Positions 1 to 6,405 of a stretch of 6,945 bases of DNA are shown here, one piece after another. The stretch covers positions 1 to 6,945 of the forward strand of contig CAKUKP010000104.1 of the NCBI GenBank assembly GCA_934663625.1, in the 5' to 3' direction. This DNA is from an uncultured Clostridia bacterium. Lineage in GTDB: Bacteria; Bacillota; Clostridia; Christensenellales; Aristaeellaceae. The translations under genes were made by a program, and so were the position numbers. Under the pieces are notes generated by a model, which was given only the letters and a program-made list of their open reading frames with translations, had not been told where the DNA came from and searched no databases. Within the stretch, counting starts at the first letter, position 1. Each line of letters starts with the position of its first letter.

Positions 1-7
1 GATAACG

Positions 8-106
8 ATGAAGTACATTTCAGTTGCCATTGACGGCCCGTCCGGTGCGGGCAAGTCCACCGTGGCACGCGCCGCAGCGGCAAAGCTGGGCTATGTATAT
101 CTGGAT
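8..106 (+). pseudogene. cmk: 5' fragment of cytidylate kinase gene
   Basis: The first 33 codons encode MKYISVAIDGPSGAGKST and continue to LGYVYLD, the usual beginning of bacterial Cmk (CMP/dCMP phosphorylation by ATP). In Cmk the next residues are normally TGAMYRA (the start of the CMP-binding region); here the frame goes instead to IPDSDLRQQ, which belongs to the kinase sensor domain. The breakpoint therefore lies close to 98-107. The rest of Cmk (about 190 residues, with the CMP-binding and LID regions) is absent, so this piece cannot have CMP kinase activity. Identity of the fragment is confident from family knowledge; its origin is inferred. Confidence 0.8.
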
Positions 107-1321
107 ATTCCCGATTCCGATCTGCGGCAGCAGCTGCAGTCCAGCGACCGGCTGCGCAGGGCGAGCCTTTCGCCCTACGTGGATTATTTCATCACCACCT
201 GGTATGATTATCTGGTGGTGGAAAACAGTTCGATTCAATCCGTATACGAGGGCTACAATCAGATTAAAAGCGCGTTCACCGATGATTTCAAGCAGGCCGA
301 TCCGGTCAGCCGACGCGGCATGGAGGGCGATATCGAATATCTGTTCACCGGCTGCAAGAGCGCGCGCACCGATCTGATCACGATCTGCGCGGTGCGGCTG
401 GATTATTTCCTGCAGGAAAACCGGAAGAACGTAGCGCCGATGCTGATGCTGTGCCTGTTCATCGCCGCCATCGGCTTCGTGATCGCATGGCGCATCAACC
501 GCGAGATTTTATCGCCGATCAACAACATTCTCGATACCCTGCGCCGCTTCGATGCGGGCGATATGCAGGTGCGCTGCCATTTCGATACCAATAACGAACT
601 TGCGCAGATTCGCGATCAGCTGAACCAGTTGATCATGGATGTGGATCAGGCGATGAAAAACAGCCAGGAAAAGCAGGAAATGCTGATGCTGGCGGAAAAC
701 AACATGCTCAAGGCGCAGATCAAGCCGCATTTTCTGAACAACGTGCTGGAATCCATCTACTGGATGGTTCGAATGAACAAGATTGAAGAAGCCTGCACCG
801 CCCTGACCAGTATGGGCAAGATCACCGCGGCGCGGACAAAATTCAATACGGAATTCTTCGAAACCATCAGCGACAGCATCGATCTGACCCAGCGCTATAT
901 CACGCTGCAGCAGCTTTGCTATCCGGATAAATTCGATGTAAGTATCGAAATCAGCCCGGAGGACGCCATGGTGATGATTCCGGTATTTCTGTTGCAGCCG
1001 CTGGTGGAAAACGCAATCGTGCACGGGCTGCAGCCCCGACGCGGGCACGGCACATTGCGCATATCGGCGCACCGCGGCGGCGAATATCTGTATCTGCAAA
1101 TCGAGGACGACGGCGTGGGCATGGAACCGGAGGCGCTCGCGCAGGCGTTCGAACCCAATTACAAAAATCACGGAATCGCGCTGTACAATATTTACCGCAG
1201 AATTCAACTGCATTACGGCGGCGAGGGCGGCATGGAAATCCAATCCGAGGTCGGGCGCGGAACGCGCGTAACGATTCAAATTCCGCTGAAGGGGGAGCAA
1301 AAGGGATTATGTTCACGCTGA
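8..1321 (+). CDS. Chimeric reading frame: Cmk N-terminus fused to YesM-type sensor histidine kinase
   Basis: 437 residues. Residues 1-33 match the start of cytidylate kinase, including a Walker A P-loop GPSGAGKST (10-18). From about residue 34 the protein is a YesM/LytS-type histidine kinase: remnant sensor region (34-140), one membrane helix (about 143-163), HAMP (about 164-220), His_kinase domain with phospho-acceptor H241 in KPHFLNN, and an HATPase domain with N-box VENAIVHG (N335), G1 box DDGVGM (D368) and a G2 box GIALYNI in which the second glycine is Ala391. Family members normally have a first membrane helix and a larger extracellular sensor domain; both are missing, so residues 34-140 could not be exported in the usual way. 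The kinase should phosphorylate the overlapping regulator. Only 7 bases precede the ATG, so no ribosome binding site can be judged. The kinase half is certain; whether the fusion is real is open (genuine recombination or assembly chimera). Confidence 0.85.
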   Translation: MKYISVAIDGPSGAGKSTVARAAAAKLGYVYLDIPDSDLRQQLQSSDRLRRASLSPYVDYFITTWYDYLVVENSSIQSVYEGYNQIKSAFTDDFKQADPVSRRGMEGDIEYLFTGCKSARTDLITICAVRLDYFLQENRKNVAPMLMLCLFIAAIGFVIAWRINREILSPINNILDTLRRFDAGDMQVRCHFDTNNELAQIRDQLNQLIMDVDQAMKNSQEKQEMLMLAENNMLKAQIKPHFLNNVLESIYWMVRMNKIEEACTALTSMGKITAARTKFNTEFFETISDSIDLTQRYITLQQLCYPDKFDVSIEISPEDAMVMIPVFLLQPLVENAIVHGLQPRRGHGTLRISAHRGGEYLYLQIEDDGVGMEPEALAQAFEPNYKNHGIALYNIYRRIQLHYGGEGGMEIQSEVGRGTRVTIQIPLKGEQKGLCSR

Positions 1322-2103
1322 TTGTCGTAGAGGACAGCACGCTGCTGCGTCAGGGACTGGTGCACAGCATTTCACAAAAGCTTCCGTGGATCGATGTGAT
1401 CGGCGAAGCCGAGGACGCGATTCAGGGAAAGAGCCTGATTCTGGAAAAGCGGCCGGAAATCGTGCTGACCGATATTCGCCTGCCGGGCATGACGGGACTG
1501 AAAATGCTTCAGGAGGTCATGCAGGTATATACGCCGCAGGTGATCGTGGTATCCGGCTACAGCGAATTTGAATATTGCCGCGAAGCGCTTTCGCTGGGTG
1601 TGCTGGCGTACATCGTAAAGCCCATCGATGAAAAGGAATTGGAGGATTCCCTGAAATACGCGGCTTCCCGATTGCTGGACCGGCGGCACATCGATAAAAA
1701 CCTGCTCTACACCGGCGGCGGAAAGGGCGGCACGAAGGCGCACCACGTAAATCAGGTGATCCGATTCATTCACGCGCATTACGCCGAAGAAATCAGCGTG
1801 AGCGGAATCGCCCGCGAATTGAACATCAATGAAGATTACCTCGGGCGCATCTTCAAGGAAAGCACATCATTTTCCATCAACGAATACCGAAGCAACTTCC
1901 GTATCGCGCAGGCCTCGCAGCTGCTCGCCCGCCCCGAACTGGCGATTCATGAAATCGCCCGCGCCGTTGGCATTGAAAACCAGCATTATTTCAGCCAGCT
2001 GTTTAAGCAGAAGATGGGCGTAACGCCCACGCAATACCGCGATTTCATGCTCGCCGAGGATATTCGAACCGGTTCCGTTCCCCATCTGGATTTTCCGCGG
2101 TAG
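1309..2103 (+). CDS. YesN-type response regulator, receiver plus AraC-family DNA-binding domain
   Basis: 264 residues. The receiver domain (about 1-120) has the acidic pair E8/D9, phospho-acceptor D55 in LTDIRLPGMTGL, the switch serine S82 in VVSGYSEFEY and K104 in YIVKPI. A short linker (about 121-145) leads to an AraC-type double helix-turn-helix (about 146-245) with the typical ending IARAVGIENQHYFSQLFKQK followed by MGVTPTQYR. This is compact; many YesN proteins carry a long middle region that is absent here. The ATG lies inside the end of the kinase gene (13-nt overlap) with GGGGGAG at 1291-1297 and AAAGGG just upstream, which suggests translational coupling. Such pairs usually control sugar uptake or polysaccharide genes in Firmicutes, but no transporter lies in the window, so the target is unknown. 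No clear terminator was seen after the gene. Confidence 0.93.
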   Translation: MFTLIVVEDSTLLRQGLVHSISQKLPWIDVIGEAEDAIQGKSLILEKRPEIVLTDIRLPGMTGLKMLQEVMQVYTPQVIVVSGYSEFEYCREALSLGVLAYIVKPIDEKELEDSLKYAASRLLDRRHIDKNLLYTGGGKGGTKAHHVNQVIRFIHAHYAEEISVSGIARELNINEDYLGRIFKESTSFSINEYRSNFRIAQASQLLARPELAIHEIARAVGIENQHYFSQLFKQKMGVTPTQYRDFMLAEDIRTGSVPHLDFPR

Positions 2104-2138
2104 GCGATGCGGATTTTACCGGCGCGCGGCAGACGGTG

Positions 2139-2167
2139 TTGACGTTTTTGTTGCGATTTGGTATAAT
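2139..2167 (+). promoter_or_regulatory. Sigma-A promoter for the degV-aroE unit
   Basis: TTGACG at 2139-2144 and a perfect TATAAT at 2162-2167 are separated by 17 bases. Transcription should begin near 2174, giving a leader of about 54 nt. The leader contains a 12-base perfect palindrome, GCTGCATGCAGC (2189-2200), between the promoter and the ribosome binding site; it may form a small hairpin or bind a regulator. The position after the response regulator gene indicates that DegV is transcribed independently of the two-component pair. Confidence 0.85.
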
Positions 2168-2227
2168 TTGGGCTGTAGGGGAAGCGCTGCTGCATGCAGC
2201 CATCATGGAAAAATGAGGGAGAAGGAT

Positions 2228-3121
2228 ATGGAAAGAAAGTTTATTCTCAGTTGTGGATCGACCGTCGATCTGCCCTATTCCTATGTTCAGTCCAGAGATA
2301 TTCCCGTGATTTTTTACAGCTATACCATTGGCGACAAGGAATATGTAGACGATATGGAACGCGATCCCGATGCGATGGACAAATTCTATGCGCAGCTCGC
2401 CGCGGGCGCGCTGCCGCACACATCGCAGATCAACGAAGCGGCATATCTGGAATTTTTTGAAGAACAGCTGCAAAAGGGCGATCTATTGCATCTGGCGTTC
2501 GGCTCCGGCATGTCCGCATCGGTCAACAACGCCATGCGCGCGGCGGAGCAGCTGCGCGAAAAATACCCGAATCGCAAGATCATCGTAGTGGATTCGCTGT
2601 GCTCTTCCTCCGGCTACGGACTTTTGATGGATTACGCCGCCGACATGCGCGATGCGGGCGCGACGATCGAAGAAACCGAAAAATGGCTGCTGGAAAACCG
2701 CAACCACGTGCATCATCAGTTTTTCTCGACCGATCTGACCTTCTTCCGCCGCAGCGGGCGCGTTTCCGGCGCGGCGGCGACGCTGGCGACGATCCTGGGG
2801 CTTTGTCCGATCATGCGCCTGTGCGACGAGGGCAGAATCATCGCCTACGATAAGGTGCGCGGCAAAAAGAAGGCCGTGGCGGAAACCGTGCGCGTAATGC
2901 TGGCGCACGCGCAGGGCGGCGCGGATTACGATGGCAAATGCTACATCTGCCATTCCGTCTGCCTGGAGGAAGCGCAGGCGCTGCGCGCGGCGGTGGAGGA
3001 AACCTTCCCGAAGCTGCGGGGCAGGATTCGCATCTGCAACATCGGAACGATCATCGCATCGCACAGCGGCCCCGGCACGGTCGCCGTGTTCTTCCTGGGC
3101 GACGACAGATTGCCCGAATAA
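2228..3121 (+). CDS. DegV family (fatty-acid-binding) protein
   Basis: 297 residues. DegV/FakB proteins bind a fatty acid and, in the best studied cases, present it to the FakA kinase for phosphorylation and phospholipid synthesis. Family hallmarks run in order: STVDLP (11-16), TSQ (65-67) preceding the lid region, GSGMSASVNNA (92-102), VVDSLCSSSGYGLL (120-133), LTFFRRSGRVSG (170-181), and the C-terminal HSGPGTVAVFF (279-289). Length is usual for the family. The N-terminal motif, commonly D-S-T-x-D-L, has Gly10 in place of the Asp. The ATG at 2228 is chosen because GAGGGAGAAGG lies just upstream; an in-frame ATG at 2213 would overlap this site, and a TTG at 2168 touches the -10 element. The gene is followed after 18 nt by the AroE-like gene. 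The bound lipid and physiological partner cannot be read from the sequence, and no fakA is present here. Confidence 0.93.
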   Translation: MERKFILSCGSTVDLPYSYVQSRDIPVIFYSYTIGDKEYVDDMERDPDAMDKFYAQLAAGALPHTSQINEAAYLEFFEEQLQKGDLLHLAFGSGMSASVNNAMRAAEQLREKYPNRKIIVVDSLCSSSGYGLLMDYAADMRDAGATIEETEKWLLENRNHVHHQFFSTDLTFFRRSGRVSGAAATLATILGLCPIMRLCDEGRIIAYDKVRGKKKAVAETVRVMLAHAQGGADYDGKCYICHSVCLEEAQALRAAVEETFPKLRGRIRICNIGTIIASHSGPGTVAVFFLGDDRLPE

Positions 3122-3139
3122 GGATCGGAGGCGGCAAAA

Positions 3140-3991
3140 ATGGCGGAAAAGAAATATCGCGCGGAGCTGGTGGGCGTATTCGGCGATCCCGTGGACGGCA
3201 ACCCCACCGGCGTAGTGGAGGAAGCGGGCTTCGCGGCAACGCGGCTGAACTATCGATACATCACCTGTCTGGTAAAGCGCGGCGATATCGCGAACGCGAT
3301 TCTCGGAATGCGCGCGATGAACATGCGCGGCGTGAATCTGACCATGCCGCACAAGGTGAATGTGCTGCCCTATCTGGATGAAATCACGCCCGCGGCGCGG
3401 ATCATCGGCGCGGTGAACACCGTTGTAAACCGCGGCGGGCATCTGCTGGGCGAAAATACCGATGGCAAGGGCTTTGTGAAATCGCTGACGGATGAAGGGA
3501 TCGATCTGCACGGCAAAACCGTATGCCTGCTGGGCGCAGGCGGCGCGGCGCGCGCCATCGGCGTGGAATGCGCGCTGAACGGCGCAAACAAAATCATCAT
3601 CGTCAACCGCAACGCAGAGCGCGGCACGGCGCTGCGCGACGCGATCGCGGAAAACACCGATGCGCAGGCGGAATACATTCCATGGGACGGTTCCGTTCCG
3701 GTTCCGGAGCAGACGGACATTCTGGTAAACGCCACCTGCGTGGGGCTGTTTCCCGATGTGAACGCTTGCCCCGATATCGATTATGATACGATCGAAAAGG
3801 GCATGATCGTATGCGATGTGGTGTTCAATCCCGCGATGCCGGTATTTCTGCAAAGGGCGCGGCAGCGCGGCGCGCGCACGATTTCCGGACTGGGCATGCT
3901 GGTAAATCAGGCGGCGCTGAATTTCGAAATCTGGACGGATGTAAAAGCGCCCCGAGAAGTAATGCTCGAAGCGCTGCGCAGAGAGTTCTAA
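3140..3991 (+). CDS. Shikimate/quinate dehydrogenase family protein (AroE-like)
   Basis: 283 residues, the usual length for AroE, which reduces 3-dehydroshikimate with NADPH in aromatic amino acid synthesis. Visible elements: substrate domain with LTMPHK containing catalytic Lys72, GAVNT (90-94), NTDGKG with catalytic Asp108, the Rossmann loop GAGGAA (132-137), NRN (156-158) after the second strand where NADP enzymes often have NRT, and the end motif GLGMLVNQAALNFEIWT (250-266, Gln257). The shikimate-binding S-x-S motif after G-x-P is not kept: the stretch is GDPVDGNPTG (15-24), with Asn21 and Thr23 at the serine positions. The catalytic pair is intact, so an active dehydrogenase is likely, but its substrate may be quinate or another cyclic acid. 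GGAGGCGG lies before the ATG. It forms an operon with degV and ends just before a strong terminator. A gene symbol is withheld because of the substrate doubt. Confidence 0.88.
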   Translation: MAEKKYRAELVGVFGDPVDGNPTGVVEEAGFAATRLNYRYITCLVKRGDIANAILGMRAMNMRGVNLTMPHKVNVLPYLDEITPAARIIGAVNTVVNRGGHLLGENTDGKGFVKSLTDEGIDLHGKTVCLLGAGGAARAIGVECALNGANKIIIVNRNAERGTALRDAIAENTDAQAEYIPWDGSVPVPEQTDILVNATCVGLFPDVNACPDIDYDTIEKGMIVCDVVFNPAMPVFLQRARQRGARTISGLGMLVNQAALNFEIWTDVKAPREVMLEALRREF

Positions 3992-4031
3992 TTATCTCCA
4001 AACTCTCACGAGTTTGTCGAGTAGTAATAAT

Positions 4032-4075
4032 AAAGGCTGTGCGAGAACATGGATTTGTTCCCGCACAGCCTTTTT
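4032..4075. terminator. Strong bidirectional intrinsic terminator between convergent genes
   Basis: AAAGGCTGTGCG (4032-4043) pairs fully with CGCACAGCCTTT (4062-4073). After one A/C mismatch, an inner 5-bp stem GAACA/TGTTC (4045-4049 and 4056-4060) closes a 6-base loop. Runs of T follow on the + strand side, and A-rich sequence precedes it, giving a usable U-tract for the opposite strand. It ends the degV-aroE unit and the scpA-vanW unit that converges on it. A separate small 6-bp hairpin (AAACTC/GAGTTT, 4000-4015) lies between the aroE stop and this terminator. Confidence 0.9.
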
Positions 4076-4081
4076 GATTTT

Positions 4082-4657
4082 TTATTCCGCGTAGATTTCG
4101 CAGATCAGTTCATCATTCCATATAAAGGTGCAAATCGTGAGCGTCGCCTCGCCATCGTTGCGGAAGGCAAAATCCTGTCCGGAATTGTAATCGGTCAGTA
4201 TGGCGTCGTTGCTGCTGTCCACATAGCTCTGGTTATAGCGCTTGCCGTAGGTAGCCTTTTCCAGCACCACCGCTTCATCCAGATTGCGAATCGCCAGCCA
4301 TATGACGCTCGCCACCTGCGCCACGCCGCCGCCGACCACCGTTACGCCGCGCCCGTTCAGCGCGGGCTGAAAGCCGCATTCCTCGGTGCGCGGGCCAACG
4401 ATATCGTTGAATGAAAATATGCCGTACATCGGCAGCACGGTATCGTTGATGCTGTCCGCCGCGCGCATGACGTTGTTGATCAGTTCATCGGTTCCGTGAA
4501 GCGGAATGGACGCGGATGCAACCATCTCCTGTGCAAAGAAGGGTTCATCCCACATGAAGAAGCCATCGACCGAATCGAATGAATCGAACGTTTCCGCCGT
4601 GCCGACGGATACGATCAGCACCCATGCGATCAGGATCGCCAATATTCTGCGTTTCAT
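4082..4657 (-). CDS. Short secreted VanW-domain protein
   Basis: 191 residues. An N-terminal signal peptide is visible: basic MKRR, a hydrophobic run to about residue 19, and a likely cleavage after GTA (19-21), so the mature protein is probably outside the membrane. The middle carries the VanW domain pattern: NVMRAADSINDTVLPMYGIF (62-81), FSFNDIVGPRTEECGF (81-96), then GGGVAQVAS (109-117). VanW proteins commonly read GGGVCQVS here; the cysteine is Ala113 in this copy. Many VanW proteins carry extra G5 or peptidoglycan-binding domains, whereas this one is essentially the single domain. The biochemical role of VanW is not established; it is named from vancomycin resistance clusters but is widespread without them, and nothing here suggests resistance. 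GAAAAGGAGGCGAGCG supplies the ribosome binding site. It lies 78 nt behind scpA with no clear promoter, so cotranscription is likely. Confidence 0.85.
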   Translation of the reverse strand: MKRRILAILIAWVLIVSVGTAETFDSFDSVDGFFMWDEPFFAQEMVASASIPLHGTDELINNVMRAADSINDTVLPMYGIFSFNDIVGPRTEECGFQPALNGRGVTVVGGGVAQVASVIWLAIRNLDEAVVLEKATYGKRYNQSYVDSSNDAILTDYNSGQDFAFRNDGEATLTICTFIWNDELICEIYAE

Positions 4658-4735
4658 GCGCTCGCCTCCTTTTCGAAAAACCGCTTCCTGCTTTACACGT
4701 TGGACGAAGAAAGCGCCATTTTGGTTCCAGACGCG

Positions 4736-5452
4736 CTACGCGGACAGATAGATTTCATCGTAAGCGCCGCGCTGCTCGACGTGCAGGCGGTTTAGTTTCG
4801 CCAGCTCCAGCATGGCGAGGAACATGGTGATGACCTCTTCGCGGGTGTAATCCTCGGCAAACATTTCGGCAAAGCGCGCGGGGCCGCTGCGCAGGCGGCG
4901 CGCGATGCGCACCATGCAGCCCGCCACCGTGAACGCGTCGCGGCGGATTTCGCGGCTCGCCATATTTTCGCTGCGCTCGTTTTCCTCGGCGCGCAGCAGA
5001 ACGCGCGCGAACGCCTTCGCCAGCTTATCCAGCGTAAGCCCCGTAATTTCGATGGTCGGCGGCGGCAGCGGATATTCCTCTGGCAGCTTGGTCATCAGCG
5101 CGCGCGCTTCTTCCTCAAGCTGATGCATCCGCGCGGAGATTTCCTTGAACTGCTTGTATTCGGTCAGCTGACGGATCAGCTCCTCCTCCGGCGAAAGCGC
5201 GCCCTCCTCCTCCGGCTTGGGCGGCTTGGGCAGCATCGCGCGCGATTTGATTTCCAGAAGCGTGGCCGCCATCTGCAAAAATTCGCTGGCGGAATCCATA
5301 TCCAGTTCGTCCACCAGCCGCATGGATTCCAGATACTGTTCGGTAATTTCACTGACGAAGATATCCTGAATATCCACCTTGGCGTTGGAAATCAGCGTCA
5401 GCAGCAGATCCAGCGGGCCGTCAAACTGTTTCAGCGATACGATATATGCCAT
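4736..5452 (-). CDS. scpA: Segregation and condensation protein A (kleisin)
   Basis: 238 residues, normal for ScpA. It is the kleisin subunit that bridges the two heads of SMC and binds a ScpB dimer to make the bacterial condensin needed for chromosome compaction and segregation. The N-terminal signature FDGPLDLLLTLI (10-21) and following helices (IQDIFVSEITEQYLESM, 28-44; SEFLQMAATLLEIKSRAMLP, 56-75) are the SMC-neck-binding region. An acidic proline-rich linker (76-90) and coiled middle follow. The C-terminal winged helix ends TREEVITMFLAMLELAKLNR, then the short tail EIYLSA. Its ribosome binding site AAGGAGCG overlaps the stop codon of the upstream protease gene (gap 11 nt), so the two are probably translated from one message. 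The usual partner gene scpB does not follow; a VanW-domain gene occupies that place. Confidence 0.95.
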   Translation of the reverse strand: MAYIVSLKQFDGPLDLLLTLISNAKVDIQDIFVSEITEQYLESMRLVDELDMDSASEFLQMAATLLEIKSRAMLPKPPKPEEEGALSPEEELIRQLTEYKQFKEISARMHQLEEEARALMTKLPEEYPLPPPTIEITGLTLDKLAKAFARVLLRAEENERSENMASREIRRDAFTVAGCMVRIARRLRSGPARFAEMFAEDYTREEVITMFLAMLELAKLNRLHVEQRGAYDEIYLSA

Positions 5453-5463
5453 TCGCCCGCTCC

Positions 5464-6306
5464 TTATATCAGTCCCAGCGCGCGGACGATCGCCGCCGCG
5501 CCGCTGCCGACGCCGCTCATAATGCCATCGATCACGACGCTCAGCCCCTGACCCAGAATGCCCGTCATGGAGGCGGCAAACAGAATCAGCATCGCGATGC
5601 GCGCCGTTTTCTGCGCGGCAAACAGCGATTTATGCAGGATGGTATCGTTCAGCACGTGATAACCGTCCAGCGGCGGTACCGGTATCAGGTTAAACAGCGC
5701 CAGCGAAAGATTTACGATCACAAAATAGGAAAGCATCTGATACGCATAGCCCGCGATGCGCCCCAGCGCGGGCGCGATCACCAGATCCGCCGCGTACGGC
5801 GCGATTTGAAACAGCATGCGGATCGGATAATAGTAATCGCCCATGATCAGAACGCGCTCCCCCAGGTAGGGCGCGATGAACATATCCTCGTTCGCCGCGC
5901 GCAGGCTGCCGTATTCCGGCAGCGATTTCAGCGCAATTATCAGAAAGACGCTCAGCGCGAGAAAGCCCGTCAGGAACAGGATCAGATTCATCGTAATGCC
6001 CGCCAGCGATACCTTGATATCATCCTTGCGGGGATTGCGGAAATTGTTCGGATTGACCGGCACGGGGTTCGCCCAGCCGAAGCCCAGCAGAAGCATCATG
6101 ATCGTGCCCAGCGGATCCAGATGTCTGGCGGGATTCAGCGTCATTCTGCCCATCATGCGCGCCGTTGGATCGCCGCATTTGTTCGCGACATACGCGTGCG
6201 CCCATTCATGAAAGGACAGCGCCATCACGCGCCCCGGCAGCGCCAGCAAAAGAAAGATCAGCATGCCCTTCGGATCTTCAAAAAAGGATGTGATATAACT
6301 GAACAA
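5464..6306 (-). CDS. Site-2 protease family (peptidase M50) membrane metalloprotease
   Basis: 280 residues with several hydrophobic segments (about 15-31, 66-80, 103-126, 190-210, 235-256). The zinc-binding HEWAH (His33, Glu34, His37) lies in the first membrane segment and the third ligand is in NLIPVPPLDG (Asp214), the M50B pattern also seen in compact Firmicutes rhomboid-neighbour and YwhC-like proteases. The stretch after HExxH (GDPTARMMGRMTLNPARHLD, 45-64) is also typical of this subfamily. Substrate unknown; family members cut transmembrane helices, for example anti-sigma factors. The start is TTG at 6306: GGAGGAG (6314-6320) stands 7 nt upstream, and the nearest upstream ATG (in GTATGGAGGAG) is in another frame. 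A start at Met15 would cut into the membrane segment preceding HExxH. The gene has its own promoter and leads directly into scpA, a common arrangement in Clostridia. Confidence 0.93.
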   Translation of the reverse strand: MFSYITSFFEDPKGMLIFLLLALPGRVMALSFHEWAHAYVANKCGDPTARMMGRMTLNPARHLDPLGTIMMLLLGFGWANPVPVNPNNFRNPRKDDIKVSLAGITMNLILFLTGFLALSVFLIIALKSLPEYGSLRAANEDMFIAPYLGERVLIMGDYYYPIRMLFQIAPYAADLVIAPALGRIAGYAYQMLSYFVIVNLSLALFNLIPVPPLDGYHVLNDTILHKSLFAAQKTARIAMLILFAASMTGILGQGLSVVIDGIMSGVGSGAAAIVRALGLI

Positions 6307-6313
6307 GGAAAAA

Positions 6314-6320
6314 CTCCTCC
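6314..6320 (-). promoter_or_regulatory. Ribosome binding site deciding a TTG start
   Basis: On the - strand GGAGGAG is followed by 7 bases (TTTTTCC) and then TTG, which begins MFSYITSFFE of the site-2 protease. No in-frame ATG is available at proper distance, so this site fixes the non-ATG start. Confidence 0.75.
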
Positions 6321-6338
6321 ATACAACCGTTTTTATTG

Positions 6339-6367
6339 ATTATACGGCATTTTCGGAAAATACGCAA
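6339..6367 (-). promoter_or_regulatory. Sigma-A promoter for the protease-scpA-vanW unit
   Basis: On the - strand TTGCGT (6367-6362) and a perfect TATAAT (6344-6339) are separated by 17 bases. The -10 is ideal, the -35 matches only in TTG. The -35 borders the foot of the hairpin that follows the 74-residue gene. The start of transcription would be near 6332, about 25 nt before the TTG start codon. Confidence 0.65.
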
Positions 6368-6398
6368 GGGCTGCGCAAAACATGCCTGCACAGCCCTT
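6366..6398 (-). terminator. Hairpin terminator after the 74-residue gene
   Basis: AAGGGCTG (6366-6373) pairs with CAGCCCTT (6391-6398); after a C/A mismatch three further pairs (GCA/TGC) close a 9-base loop AAACATGCC. On the - strand the hairpin begins 7 bases beyond the stop codon, with a weak U-tract (TTGCGTATTTT) that overlaps the next promoter. On the + strand only TTTT follows. Some readthrough into the protease gene is possible. Its core (GGCTG-GC-AACATG) resembles that of the terminator at 4032-4075. Confidence 0.65.
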
Positions 6399-6405
6399 TT
6401 GGGAA

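Noticed and set aside
509..1300. Long open frame on the - strand opposite the histidine kinase (263 codons).
   Set aside because: It is the shadow of a well-supported kinase gene; composition is rich in His, Arg and Gln with no recognisable domain or start signals. The same applies to the 456-codon - strand frame at 2483-3853.
2168..2227. Longer DegV start at TTG 2168 or ATG 2213.
   Set aside because: The TTG touches the -10 element, ahead of the likely transcription start; the ATG at 2213 lies within the ribosome binding region of the ATG at 2228, which begins at the usual family position.
4082..4657. Vancomycin resistance gene.
   Set aside because: VanW-domain proteins are common in Firmicutes without resistance, and no vanHAX, vanR or vanS genes are present; the two-component pair is of YesM/YesN type.
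4667..4794. + strand stretch reading plausibly as RFLLYTLDEESAILVPDAL across the scpA end and the gap before vanW.
   Set aside because: No start codon or ribosome binding site in that frame and most of it overlaps scpA; considered as a gene remnant but not supportable.
5446..6339. 297-codon + strand frame opposite the site-2 protease.
   Set aside because: Extremely rich in Arg, Gln and His, no domain, and lies antisense to a clear membrane protease; a GC-rich shadow.
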